DNA from: Nitrospirota bacterium
GTDB lineage: Bacteria; Nitrospirota; Nitrospiria; SBBL01; Manganitrophaceae
Assembly: GCA_023248505.1 (NCBI GenBank)
Contig: JAHFEM010000026.1
Location: forward strand, 1 to 10,146
Reading direction: 5' to 3'
Length of the DNA: 10,146 bases
The translations under genes were made by a program, and so were the position numbers. Of the stretch, positions 1 to 6,134 are shown in pieces. The notes under the pieces were generated by a model, which saw only the letters and a program-made list of their open reading frames with translations, was not told where the DNA came from and made no database searches. Numbering within the stretch: position 1 is the stretch's first letter; each line of letters starts with the position of its first letter.

Positions 1-245
1 GCGAATCGGGCGATTTTCTCGCGCAAGGGAGAACGCTTCCGCAGGTTGCGACGGATGAGCTGCTGGCGGTGTTGAGCGCGGGGGCGTACGGCTTCTCGAT
101 GTCGTCGAATTATAACGCCCGGCCCCGTCCGCCCGAGGTTCTTGTCCACGGCGATAAATATGTTACAATACGCGAACGCGAAACCATGGATGATCTGATC
201 CGCGGTGAACGGATCCCGGAGTTTTTAGCTTTTGAGCGGCAATAG
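1..245 (+). CDS. lysA: Diaminopimelate decarboxylase, C-terminal 80 residues (partial)
   Basis: This is the 3' end of a gene entering from the left edge; the frame begins with the codon at position 3 and stops with TAG at 243-245. The encoded tail contains GAYGFSMSSNYNARPRPPEV, which matches the C-terminal PLP- and substrate-binding segment of LysA (the conserved Tyr in GAYGFSM and the SNYNxRxRPxEVLV block). LysA is a PLP enzyme of the alanine-racemase/ornithine-decarboxylase fold that removes CO2 from meso-diaminopimelate to give L-lysine, the last step of the pathway whose other genes follow here. The sequence ends RIPEFLAFERQ, as expected for a full-length C-terminus. The next gene starts inside the last codons of lysA, which suggests co-transcription and possibly translational coupling. 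Most of the gene, including its catalytic lysine, lies outside the window. Confidence 0.93.
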   Translation, partial: ESGDFLAQGRTLPQVATDELLAVLSAGAYGFSMSSNYNARPRPPEVLVHGDKYVTIRERETMDDLIRGERIPEFLAFERQ

Positions 246-678
246 CGATATTTCCCAGCCCTCCGAAGGGGCCCTCTCCCTGGAACACAGGACACCGACC
301 ACCCGCAAGCCTCGGAGACAAGGGAGGGGCTTCTTTTTGGCCCTTCTCATCGTAAGCGGCGTCGTCATTGTTTTCTTGACGGTGCTGGCGGTGAAGGGGC
401 GGGACATTCATAACTTTACCTTCAAGAAATTCGTCATCAATAAGGCGCTGGTGACGATGCTTCCACCGGAGTACACGTTGGAAGAGGCAGAGCGCGTTCG
501 TGAAACGGTCTACCGGTTTTATGACCATGCCAAGGCCGATCAGGTGAGCGATGCCGATCTTCTCGAGGTGAGCAATCGGATCCAGGGGATCATGACCGAT
601 GAGAAGATCACCGATGAGGAAACCAAGGGGCTGCTGGCCTTGATCGAGGAGAAGAAACAGAAAAACGCGGTCCCTTAA
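232..678 (+). CDS. Small single-pass membrane protein of unknown function
   Basis: The 148-residue protein starts at a TTG that overlaps the lysA 3' end by 14 nt; a GGAG at 218-221 lies 10 nt upstream as a plausible ribosome binding site. There is no ATG near the N-terminus, so the TTG start is the best visible choice. Residues 1-30 are polar and end in a basic patch (TRKPRRQGR). A single hydrophobic helix spans about residues 33-54. By the positive-inside rule the N-terminus is cytoplasmic and the C-terminal ~90 residues are outside. That domain is charged and probably helical; two stretches, ADQVSDADLLEV and DEKITDEETKGL, look alike and faintly resemble acidic EF-hand-like loops, but they lack the full Ca-binding pattern. 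I do not recognise the family. Its position inside the lysine cluster suggests co-expression and does not show a metabolic role. Confidence 0.75.
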   Translation: MSGNSDISQPSEGALSLEHRTPTTRKPRRQGRGFFLALLIVSGVVIVFLTVLAVKGRDIHNFTFKKFVINKALVTMLPPEYTLEEAERVRETVYRFYDHAKADQVSDADLLEVSNRIQGIMTDEKITDEETKGLLALIEEKKQKNAVP

Positions 679-697
679 ATTAAAACAACGATTCTAC

Positions 698-730
698 CTC
701 CCCTCCCCCTTCCTTAACGACGGAGGGGAG
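698..730. repeat. C-rich/G-rich inverted repeat before dapF
   Basis: CTCCCCTCC at 698-706 is an exact reverse complement of GGAGGGGAG at 722-730, separated by 15 nt. The element lies in the 105-nt gap between the small membrane protein and dapF. Transcribed, it would form a 9-bp GC-rich hairpin. It has no following U-tract, so it does not look like a standard intrinsic terminator. It may be a dispersed intergenic repeat or an mRNA processing/stability element. Confidence 0.6.
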
Positions 731-783
731 CAAAAACAGGGTGGGGCAGAAGAATACCCTCTGGAAAAAACAGGACAGAATCG

Positions 784-1608
784 ATGAAACCGATCCCTTT
801 TTGGAAATTAAGCGGCAGCGGGAACGACTTTATCATGATCGACCACCGGACGCCGTTGATCGGCCCGCAGGAGATGAAGCACTTTGTCTCCCGGGTCTGC
901 CGCCGAGGTCTCTCGGTCGGCGCCGACGGCGTCATCCTGATCGAGCCCTCCTCAAAGGCCGACTATAAGTGGCATTATTATAACGCCGACGGCGGCGAGG
1001 TGGAGATGTGCGGCAACGGCAGCCGCTGCGCCGCGCGTTTTGCCTATCTGAACAAGATCGCCCCGGCGAAACATACGATTGAAACCCTCGCCGGCCTCGT
1101 CCAGGCCGAAGTGATCGGCGATCGTGTCCGCGTCCGGCTTCCCGATCCGACCGACCTTCGACTCGATCTGAAGATCGAGATCGACGGCAAGAGCTACATC
1201 GGCCACATCGCGAACACCGGCGTTCCGCACGTGATCTACTTCGTTGACGATGTCGATGCGGTCGACGTGATCGGCCTAGGCCGTGCAACCCGTCATCACG
1301 CTCTCTTTGCGCCGCGCGGAACCAACGCCAATTTCATCAGTGTCACCGACCGTCATAATCTGAATATCCGAACGTACGAGCGGGGGGTGGAAGACGAGAC
1401 CCTCGCCTGCGGAACCGGCGCGATTGCAGCCGCCATCGTGACCACCGCCCTCGGGAAAACGGCGCCTCCCGTCTCCCTGATGACACGAGGCGGCGTCCGC
1501 TTGGGAGTCGATTTCAACCAAGAGGGCCGGACGTTCAAAAATACCACGCTCGAAGGAGACGCGCGGATCGTCTACAAGGGAGAGATTTTAGAAGAAGCAT
1601 TGCTGTAG
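784..1608 (+). CDS. dapF: Diaminopimelate epimerase
   Basis: The 274-residue product converts LL-diaminopimelate to meso-diaminopimelate by a cofactor-free two-base mechanism in the cytoplasm, feeding both lysine and peptidoglycan synthesis. Both catalytic cysteines are visible: Cys76 in ADGGEVEMCGNGSRC and Cys209 in ETLACGTGA. The N-terminal FWKLSGSGNDF is the usual start motif of the family, and the length is typical (about 270-280). The ATG at 784 is preceded by AGGA at 772-775 with 8 nt spacing, which supports this start. The central GxxxxVRLPDP and HIANTGVPHVIYFVDD blocks match the symmetric two-domain DapF fold. It sits between the small membrane protein and dapA, with palindromic elements on both sides. 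Confidence 0.97.
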   Translation: MKPIPFWKLSGSGNDFIMIDHRTPLIGPQEMKHFVSRVCRRGLSVGADGVILIEPSSKADYKWHYYNADGGEVEMCGNGSRCAARFAYLNKIAPAKHTIETLAGLVQAEVIGDRVRVRLPDPTDLRLDLKIEIDGKSYIGHIANTGVPHVIYFVDDVDAVDVIGLGRATRHHALFAPRGTNANFISVTDRHNLNIRTYERGVEDETLACGTGAIAAAIVTTALGKTAPPVSLMTRGGVRLGVDFNQEGRTFKNTTLEGDARIVYKGEILEEALL

Positions 1609-1617
1609 CTAAAAACA

Positions 1618-1689
1618 TCGGGCTCTCCAGAGCCCTCCCACAAAGATCTTCTCAGAGAGCTACTTGTGGGAGGGACCTCCCGGTCCCGA
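1618..1689. repeat. REP-like inverted pair (BIME-type) between dapF and dapA
   Basis: Two 26-nt units in opposite orientation occupy 1618-1643 and 1664-1689, separated by 20 nt. They share the TTGTGGGAGGG end (1664-1674, and its exact complement at 1633-1643) and the CCCGA end. Each unit also folds on itself: GGGCTCT/AGAGCCC around CC at 1620-1635, and GGGACC/GGTCCC around TCCC at 1672-1687. The two inner hairpins differ in sequence but both keep perfect pairing, which is the pattern expected of REP elements mobilised by RAYT (REP-associated tyrosine) transposases. No such transposase lies in the window. In mRNA the element could stabilise or attenuate the segment between dapF and dapA. Confidence 0.8.
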
Positions 1690-1711
1690 CTCTTTGTCAA
1701 TGAGGTAACCC

Positions 1712-2605
1712 ATGTTTCACGGCTCTATAGTCGCCATTGTAACCCCCTTCAAGAAGGGAAAGATCGACGAGAAAGCGTTCGGCGAGTTGATTGATTTTCA
1801 TCTCCGGTCCGGGACCCACGGCATCGTTCCGTGCGGGACGACGGGAGAATCGGCCACCCTCTCGCACGACGAGCACAAACGGATCGTCGAGCTGGCGGTG
1901 AAGATGGCCGGCGGGCGGATTCCGGTGATCGCCGGGACAGGATCGAACAGCACCGAAGAAGCGATCGCTTTTACCCGGCACGCCAAAACGGTCGGCGCCG
2001 ACGGGGCCCTTCTCATCACCCCCTATTACAACAAGCCGACCCAGGAAGGGCTCTATCAACATTACAAGGCCATCGCGAAAGCGGTCGATCTCCCCTTGGT
2101 TCTCTACAACATTCCGGGACGAACGGGGGTCAACATGCTTCCGGCGACCGTGGCCCGGCTGATGGACTTCGACAACATGATCGGGATCAAAGAGGGAACC
2201 GGCTCGCTTCAGCAGATCAGCGATCTCGTCCAACTCTGCGGCGACCGGCTCGTGATCCTCTCGGGAGATGACTTCACCGCGCTTGCGACGATGGCGGTCG
2301 GCGGCAAGGGGGTCATCTCAGTGACCGCCAATATCGCTCCCTCCGACACGGCCCGGATGGCGGAGGCCGCCGAGCGGGGGGATTTCGCCCAGGCGAGAAA
2401 GCTGCACGAGCAGCTCTATCCCCTTCACCAGGTCATGTTTGTCGAGACGAATCCGGTCCCGGTCAAAGCCGCACTGGCCTTGATGGGAAAATGCGCCGAC
2501 GAGGTCCGCCTTCCCCTCTGGCGAATGTCGGATGAAAATCTCAAGAAATTGAAAACGGCGATGAAACGCTACGGACTTCTCAAAAAAGAAGACGTGAGGC
2601 GTTAG
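1712..2605 (+). CDS. dapA: 4-hydroxy-tetrahydrodipicolinate synthase
   Basis: DapA condenses pyruvate with L-aspartate-4-semialdehyde, the first committed step to DAP and lysine, in the cytoplasm. The 297-residue product is a class I aldolase-type TIM barrel of normal family length. Visible active-site residues are Thr43 and Thr44 in CGTTGES, Tyr106 in TPYYNKP, Tyr132 and Arg137 in LYNIPGRTG, and the Schiff-base Lys160 in GIKEGTG. These are offset by one from E. coli numbering. The start ATG at 1712 is preceded by TGAGGTA at 1701-1707, a reasonable ribosome binding site. The 3' end, including the stop codon, forms one arm of a palindromic element shared with the dapA-dapB gap, so the last few residues (KEDVRR) may come from that element. 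Confidence 0.97.
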   Translation: MFHGSIVAIVTPFKKGKIDEKAFGELIDFHLRSGTHGIVPCGTTGESATLSHDEHKRIVELAVKMAGGRIPVIAGTGSNSTEEAIAFTRHAKTVGADGALLITPYYNKPTQEGLYQHYKAIAKAVDLPLVLYNIPGRTGVNMLPATVARLMDFDNMIGIKEGTGSLQQISDLVQLCGDRLVILSGDDFTALATMAVGGKGVISVTANIAPSDTARMAEAAERGDFAQARKLHEQLYPLHQVMFVETNPVPVKAALALMGKCADEVRLPLWRMSDENLKKLKTAMKRYGLLKKEDVRR

Positions 2606-2659
2606 GCGGGACGGGTAAAAGATTTAAAAAATTTTGACTTGACGCCTCACCCCTCACGT
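2592..2659. repeat. Palindromic element with CCTCAC-type heptamer arms, spanning the dapA stop
   Basis: The 17-nt arm at 2592-2608 pairs with 2643-2659 at 15 of 17 positions, around a 34-nt AT-rich loop. The right arm is built of near-identical 7-nt units (GCCTCAC, CCCTCAC). The left arm contains the dapA stop codon TAG (2603-2605). There is no U-tract directly after the right arm. The design parallels the TCCGCAT-type elements further along, which suggests a dispersed repeat and argues against a gene-specific terminator. Confidence 0.65.
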
Positions 2660-2683
2660 TTTCGTCCTTAAATAAGGAGAGAG

Positions 2684-3493
2684 ATGAAACTCATCATTTC
2701 GGGTGCGGGAGGCCGAATGGGTCGGGCGATCCTCGATAGCCTCTACCATGAAGAAGATCTGGCGCTCGGCGCAGCGTTGGAGAAAAAAGGCCACCCGACC
2801 CTCGGGAGAGATGCGGGAGAATTGATCGGTGTGGGAAAATGGGGAATCCCGCTCACCGACCAGATGAAGAAAGCCGTCCAGGCAGGAGAGGCCATCATCG
2901 ATTTCACCTCGCCCCAAAACACCCTGACCCTCCTTCAAGAAGCCGTGTCCAAGGGAAAGCCGATGGTGATCGGAACAACCGGGTTCACGAGCGACGACGA
3001 AAAGAAAATTGCAAAGGCCGCCGAGAAGATCCCGATCGTCCTCTCTCCGAATATGAGCGTCGGCGTGAACCTTCTCTTCAAATTACTCTCCGAGGCCGCC
3101 GAGACGCTCGGAGAAGCGTATGACATCGAGATCGTCGAGATGCACCACCGGCAGAAGAAAGACGCCCCGAGCGGGACCGCCCTGCGGATGGGAGATGTGC
3201 TGGCGCGCGCCCGCAAAACCCCCCTCTCTCAGGTCGGCCGGTTCACCCGACAGGGAAACATCGGCCCGCGCCCGAGCGGCGAGATCGGCATTCAAACATT
3301 GCGCGGCGGAGATGTGGTCGGCGACCATACCGTTATTTTCGCCGGCCCCGGAGAGCGAATCGAAATGACCCATCGGGCGCACAGCCGGAATAATTTTGCA
3401 AGGGGCGCTCTCTTGGCCGCGCGCTGGGTGGCCCAGCAGCCTCCCGGGCTCTATGACATGATGGAAGTACTCAACCTGAAAAATAAGGGATAG
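2684..3493 (+). CDS. dapB: 4-hydroxy-tetrahydrodipicolinate reductase
   Basis: DapB uses NAD(P)H to reduce the DapA product to tetrahydrodipicolinate. The 269-residue protein has an N-terminal Rossmann motif (ISGAGGRMGRAI, residues 5-16), the nucleotide-contact stretch IDFTSP (72-77) with GTTGF (97-101), and the catalytic block EMHHRQKKDAPSGTA (152-166). In that block His154 and His155 match the E. coli H159/H160 pair and Lys158 the catalytic K163. The C-terminal RGGDVVGDHTVIFAGPGE and ARGALLAARW segments are standard for the family. The start ATG at 2684 follows AAGGAGAG, a strong ribosome binding site with good spacing. The gene lies 78 nt after dapA, with a palindromic element between them. 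Confidence 0.97.
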   Translation: MKLIISGAGGRMGRAILDSLYHEEDLALGAALEKKGHPTLGRDAGELIGVGKWGIPLTDQMKKAVQAGEAIIDFTSPQNTLTLLQEAVSKGKPMVIGTTGFTSDDEKKIAKAAEKIPIVLSPNMSVGVNLLFKLLSEAAETLGEAYDIEIVEMHHRQKKDAPSGTALRMGDVLARARKTPLSQVGRFTRQGNIGPRPSGEIGIQTLRGGDVVGDHTVIFAGPGERIEMTHRAHSRNNFARGALLAARWVAQQPPGLYDMMEVLNLKNKG

Positions 3494-3498
3494 GACTA

Positions 3499-3569
3499 TT
3501 GCGAATTTCGGAATGCGGATGGCCGAGTAAGAAGCCTGCCGGTCTGTACTCCGCATTCCGCATTCTCAA
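3499..3569. repeat. Palindromic element with TCCGCAT heptamer arms, dapB-dapL gap
   Basis: CGGAATGCGGA at 3509-3519 is an exact complement of TCCGCATTCCG at 3550-3560, an 11-bp perfect stem. The similarity extends outward to about 3499 and 3569 with one bulge and one mismatch. The right arm reads as consecutive 7-nt units (TACTCCG, CATTCCG, CATTCTC at 3547-3567). The loop is 30 nt. It fills most of the 93 nt between the dapB stop and the dapL start at 3587 and ends just before the dapL ribosome binding site. Units of the same sequence type recur in the folK 5' end. Confidence 0.75.
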
Positions 3570-3586
3570 TTTACGAAGGAGTGATC

Positions 3587-4768
3587 GTGGGTAAAGTCGA
3601 CGTACAGATGGCAGACCGGATTAAACATCTTCCCCCTTATCTTTTCGCGGCGATCGACAAGATGAAGCAGGAGGCGATCCGCCAGGGGAAAGACATCATC
3701 AACCTCGGAATCGGCGATCCCGACATGCCGACCCCCGCCCCGATTATCCATCGTCTTCAAAAGGCGGCGGAAGATCCGCGGAACCACCAATACCCCTCCT
3801 ATGAAGGGATGCTCTCCTTCCGCAAGGCGGTCGCGGCGTGGTACCGGCGGCGTTTCCAGGTCGCCCTCGATCCCGAAACCGAAGTCCTCACGCTGATCGG
3901 CTCAAAAGAAGGGATCGGCCACTTCCCGCTCGCCTTCATCAACCCGGGCGATATTGCCCTGATGACCAGCCCCGGCTACCCGGTCTACCATGCAGGAACC
4001 TTATTCGCCGGCGGGAAATCCTATTTTATCCCATTGAAGGCCGAACGGGGATTTCTCCCCGACCTGGCCTCCATCCCGACCGAGGTTGCAAAGGCGGCCA
4101 AGATTCTCTTCATCAACTCGCCGAATAATCCGACGGCCGCGACCGCCGATCGGGCGTTCTTCAGCGACGTCGTCGCGTTTGCCAAGCGCTATAACATTAT
4201 CGTCGCGCACGACGCGGCCTACTCCGAGATCTTCTACGACGGGATACGGCCCTTGAGCTTCATGGAGGTCGAGGGGGCCAAAGAGGTCGGGGTCGAGTTC
4301 CACTCCCTTTCGAAGACCTACAACATGACCGGCTGGCGGATCGGTTTCGCCGTCGGAAACCGGGAGGTCCTGGCCGGGCTGGGGAAAATCAAGAGCAATC
4401 TCGACTCGGGGGTTTTCCAGGCCGTTCAAGAAGCGGGCATCGCGGCATTGGATTTAGACGATTCGGTTGTGGAAACGATTCGAAAAATCTATCAGGAGCG
4501 GCGGGACACCTTGATTCCGGGCCTGCAGAAACTCGGCTTTAAGGTCACCCCTCCCCCCGCCAGTTTTTATGTCTGGATCCCGACCCCGGCCGGCGTGGCT
4601 TCTTCCGATTTCACCGCGCTTCTACTCTCGAAGACGGCCATCGTCACGACGCCGGGAAAAGGATTCGGCGACGCCGGAGAAGGCTATATCCGAATGACCC
4701 TCACCGTCGGGAAAGAACGGCTCGAAGAGGCGCTCGACCGTATGGAGAAATCGGGAATCCGTGGGTAG
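3587..4768 (+). CDS. dapL: LL-diaminopimelate aminotransferase
   Basis: DapL moves the amino group of glutamate directly onto tetrahydrodipicolinate to give LL-DAP, bypassing the succinylase/acetylase branch (dapD, dapC, dapE). It is a PLP-dependent fold-type I class I/II aminotransferase. Counting from the start used here, the visible residues are Asn181 in NSPNNPT, Asp209 and Tyr212 in AHDAAYSE, the Schiff-base Lys243 in HSLSKTYNM and Arg251 in GWRIGF. The opening ADRIKHLPPYLFAAIDKMK with NLGIGDPDMPTP is characteristic of the bacterial DapL type. GTG at 3587 sits about 5 nt after AAGGAG (3576-3581). The in-frame GTG at 3581 overlaps that Shine-Dalgarno and is unlikely to be used; ATG at 3608 is another option. 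The symbol is assigned from these motifs and from the adjacent dap genes; a related aminotransferase activity cannot be excluded from sequence alone. Confidence 0.92.
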   Translation: MGKVDVQMADRIKHLPPYLFAAIDKMKQEAIRQGKDIINLGIGDPDMPTPAPIIHRLQKAAEDPRNHQYPSYEGMLSFRKAVAAWYRRRFQVALDPETEVLTLIGSKEGIGHFPLAFINPGDIALMTSPGYPVYHAGTLFAGGKSYFIPLKAERGFLPDLASIPTEVAKAAKILFINSPNNPTAATADRAFFSDVVAFAKRYNIIVAHDAAYSEIFYDGIRPLSFMEVEGAKEVGVEFHSLSKTYNMTGWRIGFAVGNREVLAGLGKIKSNLDSGVFQAVQEAGIAALDLDDSVVETIRKIYQERRDTLIPGLQKLGFKVTPPPASFYVWIPTPAGVASSDFTALLLSKTAIVTTPGKGFGDAGEGYIRMTLTVGKERLEEALDRMEKSGIRG

Positions 4769-4777
4769 GACCCGAAC

Positions 4778-4843
4778 AATGCGGGATAATAAAAAACGGA
4801 CCGCCCTTCACTCCGCACTCCGCACTCCAGATTCCGCACTCCC
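4778..4843. repeat. TCCGCAT-type repeat forming the 5' end of folK
   Basis: Five consecutive 7-nt units lie at 4809-4843: CACTCCG, CACTCCG, CACTCCA, GATTCCG, CACTCCC. Upstream, AATGCGGGAT at 4778-4787 is roughly complementary to the units, giving a weak palindrome around an A-rich centre. The unit sequence matches the right arm of the dapB-dapL element. The whole element lies inside the folK reading frame. AATGCGG plus AAAAACGGACCGCCCTT (4792-4808) reappears almost unchanged in front of panC. Confidence 0.7.
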
Positions 4844-5390
4844 AGTCCCTGCCTTCATCGGGATCGGCTCCAATATGGGGGATCGGCTCGCCTTCTGCCG
4901 GGAGGCGGTCCACCGGCTTGGATCGGAGCCGGCCATCCGGATCAAGAAGATCTCCTCCCTCTACGAGACAGACCCGGTCGATTATCTCGAGCAGAATCGA
5001 TTTTATAACGCCGTGGCGGAGATTAAGACCTCCCTTTCCCCCGCGCTTCTTTTAGAGCGGTGCCGGGAGATCGAGCATCAGATCGGGAAGAATATCCTTA
5101 TTCCGAAGGGACCCCGGACGATCGATCTTGATCTTCTCTTCTACGATCATTCAACAATCGATGCGCCGGGACTTCAGATCCCCCACCCGGGCATTTCGAG
5201 TCGCGCTTTCGTTCTGATCCCCTTGAGCGAGATCGCACCGGACCTCATCCACCCGGTCCTCCACGCTTCGGCTGCAGAAATGCTCCGTCGGCTGGCAAGC
5301 GAGACATCCCGCCGGGACGCCTCGACCGTCGAAAAGGTCGCCGCACAAGGATGGGAGAACACCCCCTTCGTATCGAATGGGCCGTCCTGA
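4779..5390 (+). CDS. folK: 2-amino-4-hydroxy-6-hydroxymethyldihydropteridine diphosphokinase (HPPK)
   Basis: FolK transfers pyrophosphate from ATP to 6-hydroxymethyl-dihydropterin, the step before dihydropteroate synthesis in folate formation. The family signatures are clear: FIGIGSNMGDR near the N-terminus, ETDPVDYLEQNRFYNAVAEI, and the PPPK signature GPRTIDLDLLFYD, followed by IPHPGISSRAFVLIPLSEIAP. ATG at 4779 has AGGA (4767-4770) 8 nt upstream, overlapping the dapL stop. GTG at 4761 is an in-frame alternative without a good ribosome binding site. No other start codon lies before the conserved core, which begins at residue 25. Residues about 11-22 (HSALRTPDSALP) are translated from a 7-nt tandem repeat, so the N-terminal extension is probably not part of the HPPK fold. 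The product is 203 residues, somewhat long for FolK, with an extra C-terminal tail. Confidence 0.94.
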   Translation: MRDNKKRTALHSALRTPDSALPVPAFIGIGSNMGDRLAFCREAVHRLGSEPAIRIKKISSLYETDPVDYLEQNRFYNAVAEIKTSLSPALLLERCREIEHQIGKNILIPKGPRTIDLDLLFYDHSTIDAPGLQIPHPGISSRAFVLIPLSEIAPDLIHPVLHASAAEMLRRLASETSRRDASTVEKVAAQGWENTPFVSNGPS

Positions 5391-5432
5391 ATTCGTTCCA
5401 TCTATTGATGATACAAAGCTGAGGCGGTAGCA

Positions 5433-6068
5433 ATGGGTTCAAACAGATTAATTGTGATCGAAGGCCCCATCGGGGTCGGCAAGACGACCTTGGCGCAACT
5501 CTTGGCACAGGAGCTCAAAGCCGACCTCCTTTTGGAAAAGGTGGAAGAGAATGCATTCCTCCCCAAATTCTATCAAGACCCCGGGAAGTGGGCCTTTCAA
5601 ACCCAGCTCTTTTTTCTCCTCTCCCGCGCCCGCCAATTGGAGGAGCTGGTTCAGCAGAGCCTCTATGCCGATACGACCATTACCGATTACTTTTTCCCCA
5701 AAGATCGCATCTTCGCCTATATGAATTTGCGCGAAGAGGAGCTCGTCCTTTATGAGCAAATCTATAAAATCTTAGACCCTCATATTCCGAAACCGGACCT
5801 GGTCATCTTCCTGCAGGCGCATACCGAGGCCCTTCTGGATCGCATCCAACAACGGGGGAGGCCCTACGAGAAAGAAGTTCGGACGGAGTATCTGCGCAAC
5901 CTGAACGATGCCTACAATCGTTTCTTCTTCCATTACGATGAAAGCCCCCTTCTGGTCGTGGAAACCAGCGATATCGATTTTGTCCGGAATCGAGCCGATC
6001 TGACCGATCTGGTGACCCAGGTCAAACAGATGAGGCGAGGCAAGGAATATTACCATCCGACACGATAG
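5433..6068 (+). CDS. Deoxynucleoside kinase (deoxyadenosine/deoxyguanosine kinase type)
   Basis: The 211-residue protein is a P-loop kinase of the dNK family, which phosphorylates deoxynucleosides at the 5' position for dNTP salvage. Residues 11-19 form the Walker A loop (GPIGVGKTT). VEENAFLPKFYQDP (37-50) with WAFQTQLFFLLSR (53-65) is the typical substrate-site block of the family. DYFFPKDR (85-92) corresponds to the DRS-like catalytic motif, and RIQQRGRPYE (137-146) to the arginine-rich LID. The C-terminus ends in GKEYYHPTR. The start ATG at 5433 is preceded by GAGGCGG. Substrate preference cannot be read from sequence; the purine type is a guess from general resemblance. The gene lies 42 nt after folK, apparently in the same transcript. 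Confidence 0.9.
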   Translation: MGSNRLIVIEGPIGVGKTTLAQLLAQELKADLLLEKVEENAFLPKFYQDPGKWAFQTQLFFLLSRARQLEELVQQSLYADTTITDYFFPKDRIFAYMNLREEELVLYEQIYKILDPHIPKPDLVIFLQAHTEALLDRIQQRGRPYEKEVRTEYLRNLNDAYNRFFFHYDESPLLVVETSDIDFVRNRADLTDLVTQVKQMRRGKEYYHPTR

Positions 6069-6076
6069 CCAGGGAG

Positions 6077-6118
6077 AATGCGGAATTCGGATTGCGGCGT
6101 AAAAACAGACCCGCCCTT
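6077..6118. repeat. Diverged copy of the folK-type repeat upstream of panC
   Basis: AATGCGG at 6077-6083 and AAAAACAGACCCGCCCTT at 6101-6118 match AATGCGG and AAAAACGGACCGCCCTT of the folK element, with one substitution and one 1-nt indel in the second block. The spacing between blocks is 10 nt longer here, and the extra stretch contains more TGCGGAAT/TTGCGG units. The tandem right arm seen at folK is missing or decayed. The element separates an AGGGAG (6071-6076) from the likely panC start. Confidence 0.6.
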
Positions 6119-6134
6119 ATTGCCTTCGCCATGA
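6078..6134 (+). other. Possible 18-codon leader ORF overlapping the panC start (ATGA)
   Basis: An ATG at 6078 inside the repeat opens an 18-codon frame (MRNSDCGVKTDPPLLPSP) that ends at TGA 6132-6134, overlapping the panC ATG at 6131 as ATGA. The panC ATG has no Shine-Dalgarno of its own, so re-initiation from this short frame would be one way to translate it. AGGGAG lies only 1 nt before the leader ATG, which is closer than normal. The frame is short enough to arise by chance, so this is tentative. Confidence 0.25.

Noticed and set aside
1609..1711. Lysine riboswitch or T-box in front of dapA
   Set aside because: The gap is only 103 nt and is filled mostly by the REP-like pair; no lysine-riboswitch-like multi-helix architecture or T-box sequence was seen.
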